Shown one piece after another: positions 52,925 through 60,881 of a stretch of DNA of 64,000 nt. Every line of letters begins with the position of its first letter. Within the stretch, counting starts at the first letter, position 1. A program made the translations under genes and the position numbers. The notes below the pieces were generated by a model. That model ran no database searches and had not been told where the DNA came from. It saw nothing but the letters and a program-made list of their open reading frames with translations. Location: positions 248,001 through 312,000 of the forward strand of contig NZ_BSTD01000007.1 of NCBI RefSeq assembly GCF_030269325.1. The letters run 5' to 3'. The stretch is from Amycolatopsis sp. NBRC 101858 (lineage in GTDB: Bacteria > Actinomycetota > Actinomycetes > Mycobacteriales > Pseudonocardiaceae).

Positions 52925-53968
52925 ATGTCCCTCACACTCGCCAGCACCACCGCCGTCGTCGCCAGCATCCCGGCGCTCATCGGCTTCGTTCCCGACGACT
53001 CCCTGATGCTGATCACCACGCTCACCAACGACGACGGCACGGTCACCACCGGCCCGCTCACCCGAATCGACCTCACCCACCTCACCGGCCACGCCGACGA
53101 CTGCGTGCGGCAGTTCAACCGGCAATGCGGCGACCTGCCCGTTCTCTGCGTCACCGGCATCCTCGTCCGCACCGTCGACGAGGACGCAACGAGCGACGAC
53201 ACGCTGCCGCTGCGCGCCGAGGTCGACACCGTGGTCAAGCTGCTGGCCGGACACGGTTTCACCGACGTCGACCTCGTGCACGTACCGGCCATCACCGAGG
53301 GCGCGCGCTGGCGCTCCTACCTCGAGGCCGACCGCTCCGGTGTACTGCCCGACCCCGCGACCACCGCCGCCGCGGCGGCCGCCGTCGCCGCCGGACACAC
53401 CATCGCCGCCTCTCGGGACGACCTCGCGGCGCGGTTCACCCCCGCACCGGAGCAGCTCCGCGCCCGTCTGCAGCCCCGCATCACCGACGCCGTCGAACGT
53501 GCCGTCATCGACCAGCACGGGCACCTCGCCGCACACGCCCGTCTCGCCCGCGCCGACGCCGCGATCCGCGCCGCCACCCACGGTAACCTGCCCGCCGACG
53601 ACGCCGCCATCGCCGATCTCGCCGCGACCTTCGCCACGCTGCCGTTCCGCGACGCCCTGCTCGCCGTCCCCGACCACACCGCGCGCTCGGCGGCCGGGAA
53701 CCTGGTCCTGCACCTGTGGCGCCACAGCTGTGACCCGATCGCCGGCCAGCTCGCCACGGTCATCGCGGTGCACGCCTACCTGCGTGGCGACGGAACAGGC
53801 GCGCGGATCGCACTCGAGAACGCCGACCCCGAGCAACCCATGACGGCGCTGCTCTCAACTCTGCTCCACCACGCCGTCCCGCCGTCGAAGATCCACCATG
53901 TGATCCACAACGCCAGCGCCGACGCTCGTCGCACGCTGCTCAGCGAGCCCGCGGTCGATCAGGCATAA
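52925..53968 (+). CDS. DUF4192 family protein
   Basis: 347 residues from ATG 52925 with GGGAAGGA nine bases upstream. LTLASTTAVVASIPALIGFV and PDDSLMLITT are the family's characteristic opening (I-P-x-L-[IL]-G-F-x-P-x-x-S-L), followed by VLCVTGILV, VKLLAGHGFTDVDLVHVPAI and a long helical C-terminal half (RITDAVERAVIDQHGHLAAH; VIAVHAYLRGDGTGARIALE). This copy is a more canonical DUF4192 than the one at 28526. Function unknown; typical of actinomycete genomes and elements. Third gene of the 52021 operon by spacing. Confidence 0.85.
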   Translation: MSLTLASTTAVVASIPALIGFVPDDSLMLITTLTNDDGTVTTGPLTRIDLTHLTGHADDCVRQFNRQCGDLPVLCVTGILVRTVDEDATSDDTLPLRAEVDTVVKLLAGHGFTDVDLVHVPAITEGARWRSYLEADRSGVLPDPATTAAAAAAVAAGHTIAASRDDLAARFTPAPEQLRARLQPRITDAVERAVIDQHGHLAAHARLARADAAIRAATHGNLPADDAAIADLAATFATLPFRDALLAVPDHTARSAAGNLVLHLWRHSCDPIAGQLATVIAVHAYLRGDGTGARIALENADPEQPMTALLSTLLHHAVPPSKIHHVIHNASADARRTLLSEPAVDQA

Positions 53969-54358
53969 CGCCACCCCCGCCACGCCGCTCGCTGGGGCTG
54001 GGTACGCGAGGATACGTGCCCACCGACCGAACGCCCGTCGCACGCAACCTGGACGGCCGTGGGTGACGGCACGACGGCCGATGGTGTCACCGGCGGTGGC
54101 CACGCCCGGCTCGCCGGGTCGTGGATCGCCCGAAGGTAAGCACACCCCGGCCGGGGGCAGTGCGTCCCCGAAGCCCGGCCCGATCCGCCCGGGTGAACCA
54201 GCCCCTCGACTGTCGATCTCCGATGCCGGTCGCACGCGGGCTGGTTCACGCCGGGCGGATGAGCCGGGCCGGGGACGTCGCCTCACGGCGCCCCCCGGGC
54301 CGCCGCGTGCTCAGGCTGCGCCGCGTTCCACACCCCAACGAGCACCAGGGAGGCCACC
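53969..54358. promoter_or_regulatory. Structured leader region of ssb
   Basis: About 390 bases without a gene, rich in palindromes. CCACGCCCGGC faces GCCGGGTCGTGG (with one bulge) at about 54098-54124, and the large repeat 54163-54277 follows. The ssb ribosome site (GGGAGG at about 54349) lies 70 bases after it. Confidence 0.6.
54163..54277. repeat. 40-bp imperfect inverted repeat before ssb
   Basis: Arms 54163-54203 and 54238-54277 pair over most of their length with three small bulges; the innermost part (TGAACCAGCCC with GGGCTGGTTCA) and the outermost (CGTCCCCG with CGGGGACG) are perfect. Could be a single-strand structure bound by SSB itself, an origin-type element or a terminator. Confidence 0.7.
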
Positions 54359-54871
54359 ATGGCCGGCGACACCAGCATCACCATCTGCGGCAACCTCACC
54401 ACCGATCCCGAACTGCGCTTCACCCCGGCCGGAAACGCGGTCGCGAACTTCACCGTCGCCTCCACCCCGCGCACCTTCAACCGCACCACCAGCGAATGGG
54501 AGGACGGCGAGGCGCTGTTCCTGCGCTGCACCATCTGGAAGCAGGCCGCGGAGAACGTCGCGGAGTCCCTGACCCGCGGCGCCCGGGTCGTCGTCCAGGG
54601 CCGTCTCAAGCAGCGCTCGTTCCAGACCAAGGAAGGCGAGAAGCGCACCGTCGTCGAGTTGGACGTCGACGAGATCGGTCCGTCGCTGCGCTACGCCACC
54701 GCCTCTGTCACCAAGAACGCGAAGAGCGAGTCGGCGAAGGTCAACCCGGACCTGGTGACCAGCACGTCCACCGGCGCGACCCCGGCCGGTGACCCGTGGA
54801 CCGCGGACGCCGGGCGGGAGCTGGTCGGCGCGACCGCGGGCGGCGGGTTCAGTGACGAGCCGCCCTTCTGA
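54359..54871 (+). CDS. ssb: Single-stranded DNA-binding protein
   Basis: 170 residues from ATG 54359 (GGGAGG eight bases upstream). The OB fold (about 1-110) shows TSITICGNLTTDPELRFTPA, GNAVANFTVASTPRTFNRTT, FLRCTIWKQAAENVAESLTR and GARVVVQGRLKQRSF; the tail is disordered and ends in the acidic tip DEPPF that docks partner proteins. Somewhat different from a typical chromosomal SSB (short linker, no Gly-rich stretch), as expected for an element-borne copy. It would protect transferred or replicating single strands made by the relaxase and prim-pol. A strong terminator follows. Confidence 0.95.
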   Translation: MAGDTSITICGNLTTDPELRFTPAGNAVANFTVASTPRTFNRTTSEWEDGEALFLRCTIWKQAAENVAESLTRGARVVVQGRLKQRSFQTKEGEKRTVVELDVDEIGPSLRYATASVTKNAKSESAKVNPDLVTSTSTGATPAGDPWTADAGRELVGATAGGGFSDEPPF

Positions 54872-54920
54872 TGAGACCCGGTGTCCGGCCGGACCTTCCC
54901 CGCCGGCCGGGCACCACCCC

Positions 54921-54956
54921 AAGGCCGGGGCCAGCCTGACGGCTGGCCCCGGCCTT
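54921..54956 (+). terminator. Strong intrinsic terminator after ssb
   Basis: A perfect 15-bp stem (54921-54935 with 54942-54956), six-base loop and TTTCTC tail directly after. It lies 50 bases after the ssb stop. Confidence 0.9.
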
Positions 54957-54990
54957 TCTCGTGCCACGCCACGACGTCCCGGAGGCCACG

Positions 54991-55590
54991 ATGCCCGCCA
55001 CCCACAACACCACGTCCTCCACCGAATCCGATGCGGAGACGAACAGTCGCGTCGCGCGCGAGCGGCGACTGCGTGCCCTGGCCCGGAAATCACCCTTTGG
55101 GGTGGGAGAATCGCTTTACGCTCGAAGTATGAGCATTCGTTACGGCGTCACGATCCCCGGGCTCGTCCTCGCCGGAGGCACCGGCTTCTACCTCGGCATC
55201 CAGCCCTTCGGCTACATCGGACTCCTCGTCACCCCGTTCACCGACGCCGCCGGGCTGCTCGCCCTCCCCGGCGCGCTCCTGTTCGGTGCGCTGCTCGGGT
55301 GCGTCGTCGCCTACCTCAGCCGCCACCGGATCAAGCCCAAGCTCAACCGCACCAAGCGCTACCGGATCGCCGCGATCCTCGGCGCCGTCACCCTGCCCGG
55401 CTACCTCTTCCTCGCGCACTTCCCCGGCGCCGACGGCGACGGCCCCGGCAACCGCTGGCCCGTCGGCTTCGCGCTCTGCTGCGGCGCCGCCGCAATGATC
55501 GTCTACTACCAGCGTCGCAAGCGCCTCGCACGCGCCCAGCACGCCCGGCGCCTCGCCGACCAGACCACCCGCCAGACGTCCGCACGTTGA
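54991..55590 (+). CDS. Multipass membrane protein
   Basis: 199 residues from ATG 54991 with GGAGG five bases upstream. A polar 50-residue head (ARERRLRALARKSPFGVGES) precedes four hydrophobic segments: VTIPGLVLAGGTGFYLGIQ, LLALPGALLFGALLGCVVAY, AAILGAVTLPGYLFLAHF, and VGFALCCGAAAMIVYY. A basic, Arg/Gln-rich tail ends it. Between segments two and three lies a conserved-looking basic loop (SRHRIKPKLNRTKRYR). No family recognised; could be a membrane component of a transfer or entry-exclusion function. Confidence 0.6.
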   Translation: MPATHNTTSSTESDAETNSRVARERRLRALARKSPFGVGESLYARSMSIRYGVTIPGLVLAGGTGFYLGIQPFGYIGLLVTPFTDAAGLLALPGALLFGALLGCVVAYLSRHRIKPKLNRTKRYRIAAILGAVTLPGYLFLAHFPGADGDGPGNRWPVGFALCCGAAAMIVYYQRRKRLARAQHARRLADQTTRQTSAR

Positions 55591-55677
55591 CCGCGCACGA
55601 TCGCGACGTTGCCTCACCCGCCGCACCGAGAACGCCACACCACCGGCCGGAAACGCCACACAGCCGCAGTTGTGTCG

Positions 55678-56100
55678 TCAGAACTTCTCGACGATCCTGT
55701 TCACCCACCTCGGCCGACGACGGGGCCACCAACCAGTCCGCAGCATTCGCGCGTACGCCAGGAACACCACGCCCCACACCCCGGCAAGCACAAATGCCAG
55801 AGCCGGATTCTCCTTCGGACCCTCACGGGGGAACAGCCACTGCAGTGGCCACGCAACGACCAGAACAACTCCGAGACCGACAACACCGGACACCGCCAGC
55901 CGCTGAGGGCGGTGCCCCTCACCGACAACCTGTCCCGTGTCGACAAATGCCCTGATCAGCAAGAGCAGAACCACACCCACCGCCGACTCGATCAGTTCCC
56001 AGTCGCCGCCAGACGCCGAGATGCTCACAGCCGCGGCCAGAACCACACCGAGTACAGCTGCCTGGTCCACTCCAGTGCCCCGGCGCTCAGCCGTGCTCAT
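55678..56100 (-). CDS. Small multipass membrane protein
   Basis: 140 residues from ATG 56100. Four hydrophobic stretches (AAVLGVVLAAAVSISAS; LIESAVGVVLLLLIRAFVD; LAVSGVVGLGVVLVVAWPL; ALAFVLAGVWGVVFLAYARM) and a strongly basic end RRRPRWVNRIVEKF. Converges with the membrane protein at 54991 and is followed upstream by the coiled-coil protein on the same strand. Unknown function. Confidence 0.55.
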   Translation of the reverse strand: MSTAERRGTGVDQAAVLGVVLAAAVSISASGGDWELIESAVGVVLLLLIRAFVDTGQVVGEGHRPQRLAVSGVVGLGVVLVVAWPLQWLFPREGPKENPALAFVLAGVWGVVFLAYARMLRTGWWPRRRPRWVNRIVEKF

Positions 56101-56189
56101 GCGCCGACCGACAGAGACACCGCGTTATCCATGCACCAAACCACGTCAGGATCCATCACGCCCGACAGTCGCCCCGGTCCTCGCGGCCG

Positions 56190-56798
56190 TTACGCGGTAG
56201 ACCCGTCCGCGCCAGGTGTGTTCTGCGGCTGTGACCTTTCCTCGCCGGGCCGATCACTCCCACGCGTGAGTGCGTGGCTCACGTTGCCGGCCGGACGGCG
56301 CTCCCCCTGCGAGACCGTCGCATCGGCCGGTGCCGGTGCAACGGCCGCCGCCTCACGTGACAACGCGCCCACCTCCTTCGCCGAGATGCCGAGCAACGCC
56401 GCCGTCTCCGCCGCGCTGACGTCAGCCGCCCGGATTTGCGCCACCGACGTCGCCATCACCGACCGCCACTCACCGATCTCCAACTCGGCATCCGCGCGCA
56501 CCTGGTCGGCCTGCCGCTCGAACTCTGCGACCTTCGCCGCGCGCTGCTGCTCCAGCTCGGCGAGCTTCCGGTCCAGTTGCGTCCGCAGCGCCGCGACCCG
56601 GTCCTCGCCTCGACGCTCCACCACCTCGACCGCCGTCGCGGCCTCCGCGAACGGGCCGAGTGCGGCGTCCACGCGCCGCTCCTTCGCTCGCTCCCGCTCC
56701 AGCTGCTCCACTCGGCGCCGCCGCGCCGCCTCCAGCCGTTCCAGTGCCGCCGACGACCGACGTCGCCGACGAGCCCCCGTAGTCCTGCGTTCAACCAT
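56190..56798 (-). CDS. Coiled-coil protein with C-terminal HTH-like segment
   Basis: 202 residues from ATG 56798 with GGGAGG six bases upstream. The first 130 residues are highly charged Arg/Glu/Ala heptads (SSAALERLEAARRRRVEQLE; TQLDRKLAELEQQRAAKVAE) predicted to form a long coiled coil. Then SVAQIRAADVSAAETAALLG with ISAKEVGALSREA resembles a helix-turn-helix. Such small proteins on actinomycete elements may bind DNA as dimers. The rest is a Pro/Arg-rich tail. Family unknown. Confidence 0.6.
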   Translation of the reverse strand: MVERRTTGARRRRRSSAALERLEAARRRRVEQLERERAKERRVDAALGPFAEAATAVEVVERRGEDRVAALRTQLDRKLAELEQQRAAKVAEFERQADQVRADAELEIGEWRSVMATSVAQIRAADVSAAETAALLGISAKEVGALSREAAAVAPAPADATVSQGERRPAGNVSHALTRGSDRPGEERSQPQNTPGADGSTA

Positions 56799-56953
56799 GA
56801 CGAACCTCCCACCGGGGAGGGCGCACACCACCGAGGCTACTCGCGGCACCCCGACACGCACCCGACCGAACGCCCCGGAACAGCCGCTATCGTCGATCCA
56901 CGTCACCACCGGCCGCAGCACCATGCTCACCGCCACGACAGGCAGGAGAAACA

Positions 56954-57343
56954 GTGACCGTCGAGTCCTACCGGACGCTCCCCTGCCGACAATGTCCCTG
57001 GCGCCGCGATGCTGACCTCACCTTCTTCACCGACACCGACATGGCGAAACTCGCCAACGCCAACGGCACCTCCGGTGACGAGGCAGCCCCGAACTCGCCC
57101 GCGATGTCCTGCCACATCGACCAGCCCGACACCGCGCACCCGATGCGGCTGTGTGCCGGCTGGCTCGCCGTCGTCGGTCGCAACCACCTCGGCATCCGCA
57201 TGGCACTGCTCGCCGGCAACCTCCCACCCGACGCAGTCACTCCTGCTGCCGGCTGGCCGACCCTGCACACCAGCCTCGACGACCTCCTCGCCGAACGAGC
57301 CCGCCAGCAGGCCGAAGTACATCACCCGACCGTGGCAACGTGA
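56954..57343 (+). CDS. DUF6283 family protein
   Basis: 129 residues from GTG 56954 with AGGAG seven bases upstream. The family marks are clear: RTLPCRQCPWRRDADLTFFT with the C-x-x-C-P-W-R motif, AMSCHIDQ and MRLCAGWLAVVGRNHLGIRM, giving four cysteines and a histidine suitable for a metal site. A paralogue follows directly at 57409. Function unknown; the family occurs on actinomycete plasmids and phages. Confidence 0.75.
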   Translation: MTVESYRTLPCRQCPWRRDADLTFFTDTDMAKLANANGTSGDEAAPNSPAMSCHIDQPDTAHPMRLCAGWLAVVGRNHLGIRMALLAGNLPPDAVTPAAGWPTLHTSLDDLLAERARQQAEVHHPTVAT

Positions 57344-57408
57344 CCGCGCTCCGGCTCCCCCACGTACGCCACTACCCTCTACGAGGCATCAGCAAAGGAG
57401 CGTTGACC

Positions 57409-58242
57409 GTGCCCACACCGACTGAAGACGACGCCACGACGCCCACCAGCGCCGAGATCCTCGCCGTCCACGACGGCACCGACGGCTGGGGAGTCATCAC
57501 CGCCGCCGCACCGGCCAGCGCCTACCAGACCAGCCCCTGCGCCCGCTGCCCCTGGCTGCGCGACTCCCCCGTCGGCGCGTTCCCGCCCGAGGTGTTCCGC
57601 CACTCCGCCCGCACCACCTACGACCTGGCCACCCACAAGTTCGGCTGCCACGCCAGCACCCCCGCCCAGCCCAAAACCTGCGCCGGGTTCCTCCTGCGCG
57701 GCGCAGCCCACAACCTTTCGGTCCGCGTCCACGGCCCCGACGTCACCGCTGCCGTTTCCACCGACCGGCCGCTTTACGACAACTACCGCGAGATGGCCAT
57801 CGCCAACGGCGTCGCCCCCGGCGACCCCAGCCTCGCGCCGTGCCGCGACAGCCTCGCCGACCTCGAGGACGCCCCGTTGCCCGGCACAACTCCCGGTCCG
57901 CAGGCTGACCTCGCTCTGGCCCGCGCAACGCGCATCATTCGCGACTTCATCGTCGCCAGCGTCGGCGCCGACCACGGCGGCGAGATGACCAGCCAGGCGC
58001 AACTGCTCGCCGGCCGCCTCGCCGCGCACGGCCACCTCGCCACCGGCTCCACCACGCCCCAGGCAGCCGAGACAGCAACCGCGGTCATCCGCGCCTTCAT
58101 CGTCGACTCCGTAGGCGAGGACACCGGCGACGATATGACCGAGCAGGCCAAGCAGCTACGCCACCACCTGACCGGAGCGGGCCTGCTGGCCGACGGTGTC
58201 TATGAACCCATCCCGCTCAGCCGGGTCACCAGCACCGACTAG
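57409..58242 (+). CDS. DUF6283 family protein, long paralogue
   Basis: 277 residues from GTG 57409 (AAAGGAG eight bases upstream). The same cysteine frame as its neighbour occurs at residues about 40-100: YQTSPCARCPWLRDSPVGAF, KFGCHAST, KTCAGFLLRGAAHNLSVRV. The C-terminal half is new: two similar helical units, TRIIRDFIVASVGADHGGEM and TAVIRAFIVDSVGEDTGDDM, each followed by Q-A-x-x-L/L-R-H-H/G-R-L, so an internal duplication. Adjacent paralogues suggest the pair acts together, perhaps on a shared metal-dependent or nucleic-acid substrate; this is inference. Confidence 0.75.
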   Translation: MPTPTEDDATTPTSAEILAVHDGTDGWGVITAAAPASAYQTSPCARCPWLRDSPVGAFPPEVFRHSARTTYDLATHKFGCHASTPAQPKTCAGFLLRGAAHNLSVRVHGPDVTAAVSTDRPLYDNYREMAIANGVAPGDPSLAPCRDSLADLEDAPLPGTTPGPQADLALARATRIIRDFIVASVGADHGGEMTSQAQLLAGRLAAHGHLATGSTTPQAAETATAVIRAFIVDSVGEDTGDDMTEQAKQLRHHLTGAGLLADGVYEPIPLSRVTSTD

Positions 58243-59031
58243 CCCGTCGACCTCGGTGGCACGCTCTCAACATCCCGGCACCCGAATCCACCCCGGCACG
58301 TGCTCGAGCCCAGCGTTGACGTCCTCGCGTCAGGTAAAGAGCGCGGCACCGCCGCAGTAGCCCCGAGGGGCCACGCCACCGAGGTGGCGAGCGGCAAAAC
58401 TCGCGGCGGTCCGCTGACACTCCGCCTCAGGGACACGTAGGCCCACGGAGCGCTGCAAGCAGCATACCTGCAGGTCAACAGCACTTGCCTGCGGGCAGGC
58501 GCCATCGATCTCCGCTGATCGGGCGCTCACCTCTCAACCCGCGCCAGCCGTGGAACCTTCAGCCTTGCACATTGCGTCCGTGGGCGGTGGGTGGCCCCGA
58601 AATTGTATCGGTCGCTCCCCCAAATACAAGGGCACCCCAAACTATTTTTGACCTAAAAGCGTGGTCAAAAATAGTTCGAGGCCCCACCCTTGCATTTGGG
58701 GCCCCTACTCCCTAGGTCAGGCGTTAAGGGCAGGCCGGGGGCCTGCCCTGGTTGCTTCGGGGCCACCCACCGCCCACTCAGCACACAGTCACCCCTACCG
58801 CACCGACCAGCAACACCACGCAATCCAAGCAGGCCAGCAGCCCCGACAAACCACCACAGAGCAGCCGCGCAGAAAAATCCAGCCACCGGCGATTCCAAGG
58901 CTCGAAATTGCCCGCAATAAACGCTGTTTCGACTGGAGATACGCGAGGTCACGCGATAATATTGAAATGCAAGGTGATCGGGACGGCAAACCCGAACGCC
59001 GAACTCATTCAACACGTAAGGATCTATTGTC
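58243..59031. other. Large non-coding region with nested palindrome
   Basis: About 790 bases between the DUF6283 gene and the zinc-ribbon gene. No gene is supported. Its centre is the multi-arm palindrome at 58580-58777, including an AT-rich core. Composition then becomes AT-richer (58880-59010) before the next start. Confidence 0.7.
58580..58777. repeat. Nested multi-arm palindrome, possible origin or miniature element
   Basis: Outermost arms 58580-58601 and 58756-58777 are exact 22-bp inverted repeats. Inside, 58617-58631 pairs with 58687-58701 (14 of 15), and in the centre AACTATTTTTGACC (58640-58653) pairs exactly with GGTCAAAAATAGTT (58663-58676). A separate perfect 10-bp hairpin (58727-58736 with 58740-58749) lies in the right half. 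The AT-rich centre is exceptional in this GC-rich DNA. Confidence 0.85.
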
Positions 59032-60234
59032 ATGGTGTCGACCATTCATCGTAAGCACCGCCCCACAATCGACCGCATCGTGCAGGCGCTGCAGCAGCAG
59101 CCGCCACGCGTCCGGACCGCACTCACCGAACTGCGGAACATCTTCACCGACAGCGGCCAGAACCCGCCCGCGATCCTCGCCGCCTGCGCGACGCTGCTCA
59201 ACACCAACGCCGCGATCAGCGGAGACGTCCTCGCCGCCGTGCGTACCGCACACGCCGACTGGGACAGCTACGGCGAGCAGGAACGCGAGCTGATCAACCT
59301 GTGCGTTCACAGCAGCGAGACTCGCCGGAACGTCGCCGTCACCGACGTCAACGACGTGACGGTAATGCTGCGCGAACAGCCCAAGCGGATCGCCGACGCG
59401 CTCAACGGCCTGCGGTGGCTCAACGCCCAGACCCAGCACGCGCACCAGGACGTGTTCACCGTGTGCGGGACGCTGCTCAAGAACCCCAGCGCCGACCACC
59501 CCGCCATCGTCGAAGCCGTCCAGGCCGCACACCAGCTTTGGCCGAGCCTCACGCGGGACATGCGCACGCTGGTCACGTCGTGCGTGTACGCGAGCACGGC
59601 CCGCGCCGCCCACGCGCGCGCCCGCACCGCCGCCCGGCAGCAGGCCACCGAAACCGAATCCGCCGACGTCCACCGGTGCGGCAACTGTGACGGCAACCTC
59701 GCCGGACTCCCCGAAATGCGCTACTGCTCCGACGCCTGCCGCAAGGAAGCCGAAGCCGCCGAACGCCCGACCAACGGCGAGCACACCACGACCGTGCCCA
59801 CCCACCGAATCGCAGCCAGGCACGAGCCGATCGAGCAGCGCGCCGCGCGCCGCTACGTCGACAGCGGCGCCGAGCCCGACTACGACGAGCAGTGGCGCGA
59901 AGTGGAGCAGGCGATCCCATCCGCCGGACTCATCCGCAAGAACGAAAGCGGTGTCGACGCCTACGAAGCCGAACGGCAGCGGCACGGCGACCTCGACGAC
60001 ACCGGCGACGTCCTCAACGAGCTGACCGGCCAGCCGATGACCGACGACGACTATGACCGCCTTGCGCTTCGCCCGGTCGCGCCCGGCGGGTTGTGCGTGG
60101 CGTGCAACCTCGAACGCACCCCCACCGAGCAGCGCACCCAGGACACCGACGACCGGTGCGAGATGTGCCGAGACCGGAACATGCCGCCGCTGGTCGCGTT
60201 CGCGCCGTCGCGCGAACTCGCCGCCGTCGCCTGA
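59032..60234 (+). CDS. Zinc-ribbon-containing hypothetical protein
   Basis: 400 residues from ATG 59032. The N-terminal half is helical with repeat-like units (IDRIVQALQQQPPRVRTALT; VFTVCGTLLKNPSADHPAIV; IVEAVQAAHQLWPSLTRDMR). A first zinc site follows at about 222 (HRCGNCDGNLAGLPEMRYCS, then DACRKEA), an acidic middle, and a second near the end (LCVACNLERTP ... DRCEMCRDRNMPP). Two Cys4-type sites suggest nucleic-acid or protein binding. It stands between the large palindrome and the relaxase region, so a role in transfer or replication is plausible. No family is known to me. Confidence 0.65.
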   Translation: MVSTIHRKHRPTIDRIVQALQQQPPRVRTALTELRNIFTDSGQNPPAILAACATLLNTNAAISGDVLAAVRTAHADWDSYGEQERELINLCVHSSETRRNVAVTDVNDVTVMLREQPKRIADALNGLRWLNAQTQHAHQDVFTVCGTLLKNPSADHPAIVEAVQAAHQLWPSLTRDMRTLVTSCVYASTARAAHARARTAARQQATETESADVHRCGNCDGNLAGLPEMRYCSDACRKEAEAAERPTNGEHTTTVPTHRIAARHEPIEQRAARRYVDSGAEPDYDEQWREVEQAIPSAGLIRKNESGVDAYEAERQRHGDLDDTGDVLNELTGQPMTDDDYDRLALRPVAPGGLCVACNLERTPTEQRTQDTDDRCEMCRDRNMPPLVAFAPSRELAAVA

Positions 60235-60250
60235 CCACCCACCCGCCAGC

Positions 60251-60273
60251 GGGGCACCCGGACCGGGTGCCCC
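60251..60273 (+). terminator. Hairpin after the zinc-ribbon gene
   Basis: GGGGCACCCG (60251-60260) and CGGGTGCCCC (60264-60273) are exact complements with a three-base loop, 17 bases after the stop; no T run. Confidence 0.65.
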
Positions 60274-60302
60274 CGCCCAGTCCAAGACAGGGAGCCGTCA
60301 CC

Positions 60303-60524
60303 GTGCGCACCTTTGCCGACATTGTCGCCGACATCGACCGCGAGCTAGCCGCCGTCGACATGATCCCGACCGACGAACCCGCAGCCATCGCCGCCTACCT
60401 GCGCGCGCTACTCACCCGCTACACCCTGACGCTGCCCGACCTCAACGGGGGCGAGGTCGCCATCGTGCCCGCCGCCGCCATCCGTCTCGAACTGTCCCAC
60501 CTCACCCAGGACAGCCAGCCCTAA
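60303..60524 (+). CDS. Small hypothetical protein
   Basis: 73 residues from GTG 60303 with GGGAG nine bases upstream. RTFADIVADIDRELAAVDMI, PTDEPAAIAAYLRALLTRYT and VAIVPAAAIRLELSHLTQD: a compact acidic helical protein. Followed by a strong terminator and preceded by a hairpin, so it is its own small transcript. Unknown function. Confidence 0.6.
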   Translation: MRTFADIVADIDRELAAVDMIPTDEPAAIAAYLRALLTRYTLTLPDLNGGEVAIVPAAAIRLELSHLTQDSQP

Positions 60525-60542
60525 CGACCGTCCCATCCCGAC

Positions 60543-60575
60543 GCGGCCGCCGATCTCCGGATCGGCGGCCGCTTT
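60543..60575 (+). terminator. Intrinsic terminator
   Basis: GCGGCCGCCGAT (60543-60554) and ATCGGCGGCCGC (60561-60572) form a perfect 12-bp stem with a six-base loop and TTT immediately after, 19 bases behind the stop of the small gene. Confidence 0.9.
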
Positions 60576-60601
60576 GCTGTGTCGGCACACCCTGGGACCG
60601 C

Positions 60602-60820
60602 GCAGGCGCCGGCAGACGGCGCCCGGGGCGCCTTAGTGCAGGCGCCGGCGCTCGACCGCAATTTCGGTCACCACCACCCCGCCTCACCAACCCCACCCGG
60701 CCGCCGCACCCCGCCCACCACCACACCCCAGCCCCGCACCTACCCCGCCACCCCCTCACCCCGCCGACCACGCCACCGCCCCCACCTCACCCAACCCGCC
60801 CCACCGCCGCACACAGCACG
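60602..60820. promoter_or_regulatory. Candidate oriT/relaxase leader: GGCGCC repeats and G/T-poor tract
   Basis: Four copies of GGCGCC lie within 42 bases (60605-60646), two of them in a 12-bp direct repeat (60602-60613 and 60638-60649). The next 153 bases (60668-60820) are almost only C and A, with about five T in all. The region directly precedes the relaxase gene, where origins of transfer are commonly found. I could not identify a known nic sequence. Confidence 0.4.
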
Positions 60821-60881
60821 TCTTGCAGACGTTCTGAACCAGGTGGATGCCGCCGTATTTTCGGCGTAGCCTGATGTGGAC

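Noticed and set aside
58580..58777. Possible tRNA or CRISPR-like repeat
   Set aside because: The arms do not give a cloverleaf or a CCA-type acceptor, and there is no series of equal repeats with spacers.
59005..60285. 426-codon minus-strand open frame
   Set aside because: Antisense of the zinc-ribbon protein, whose cysteine pairs and composition identify the plus strand as coding.
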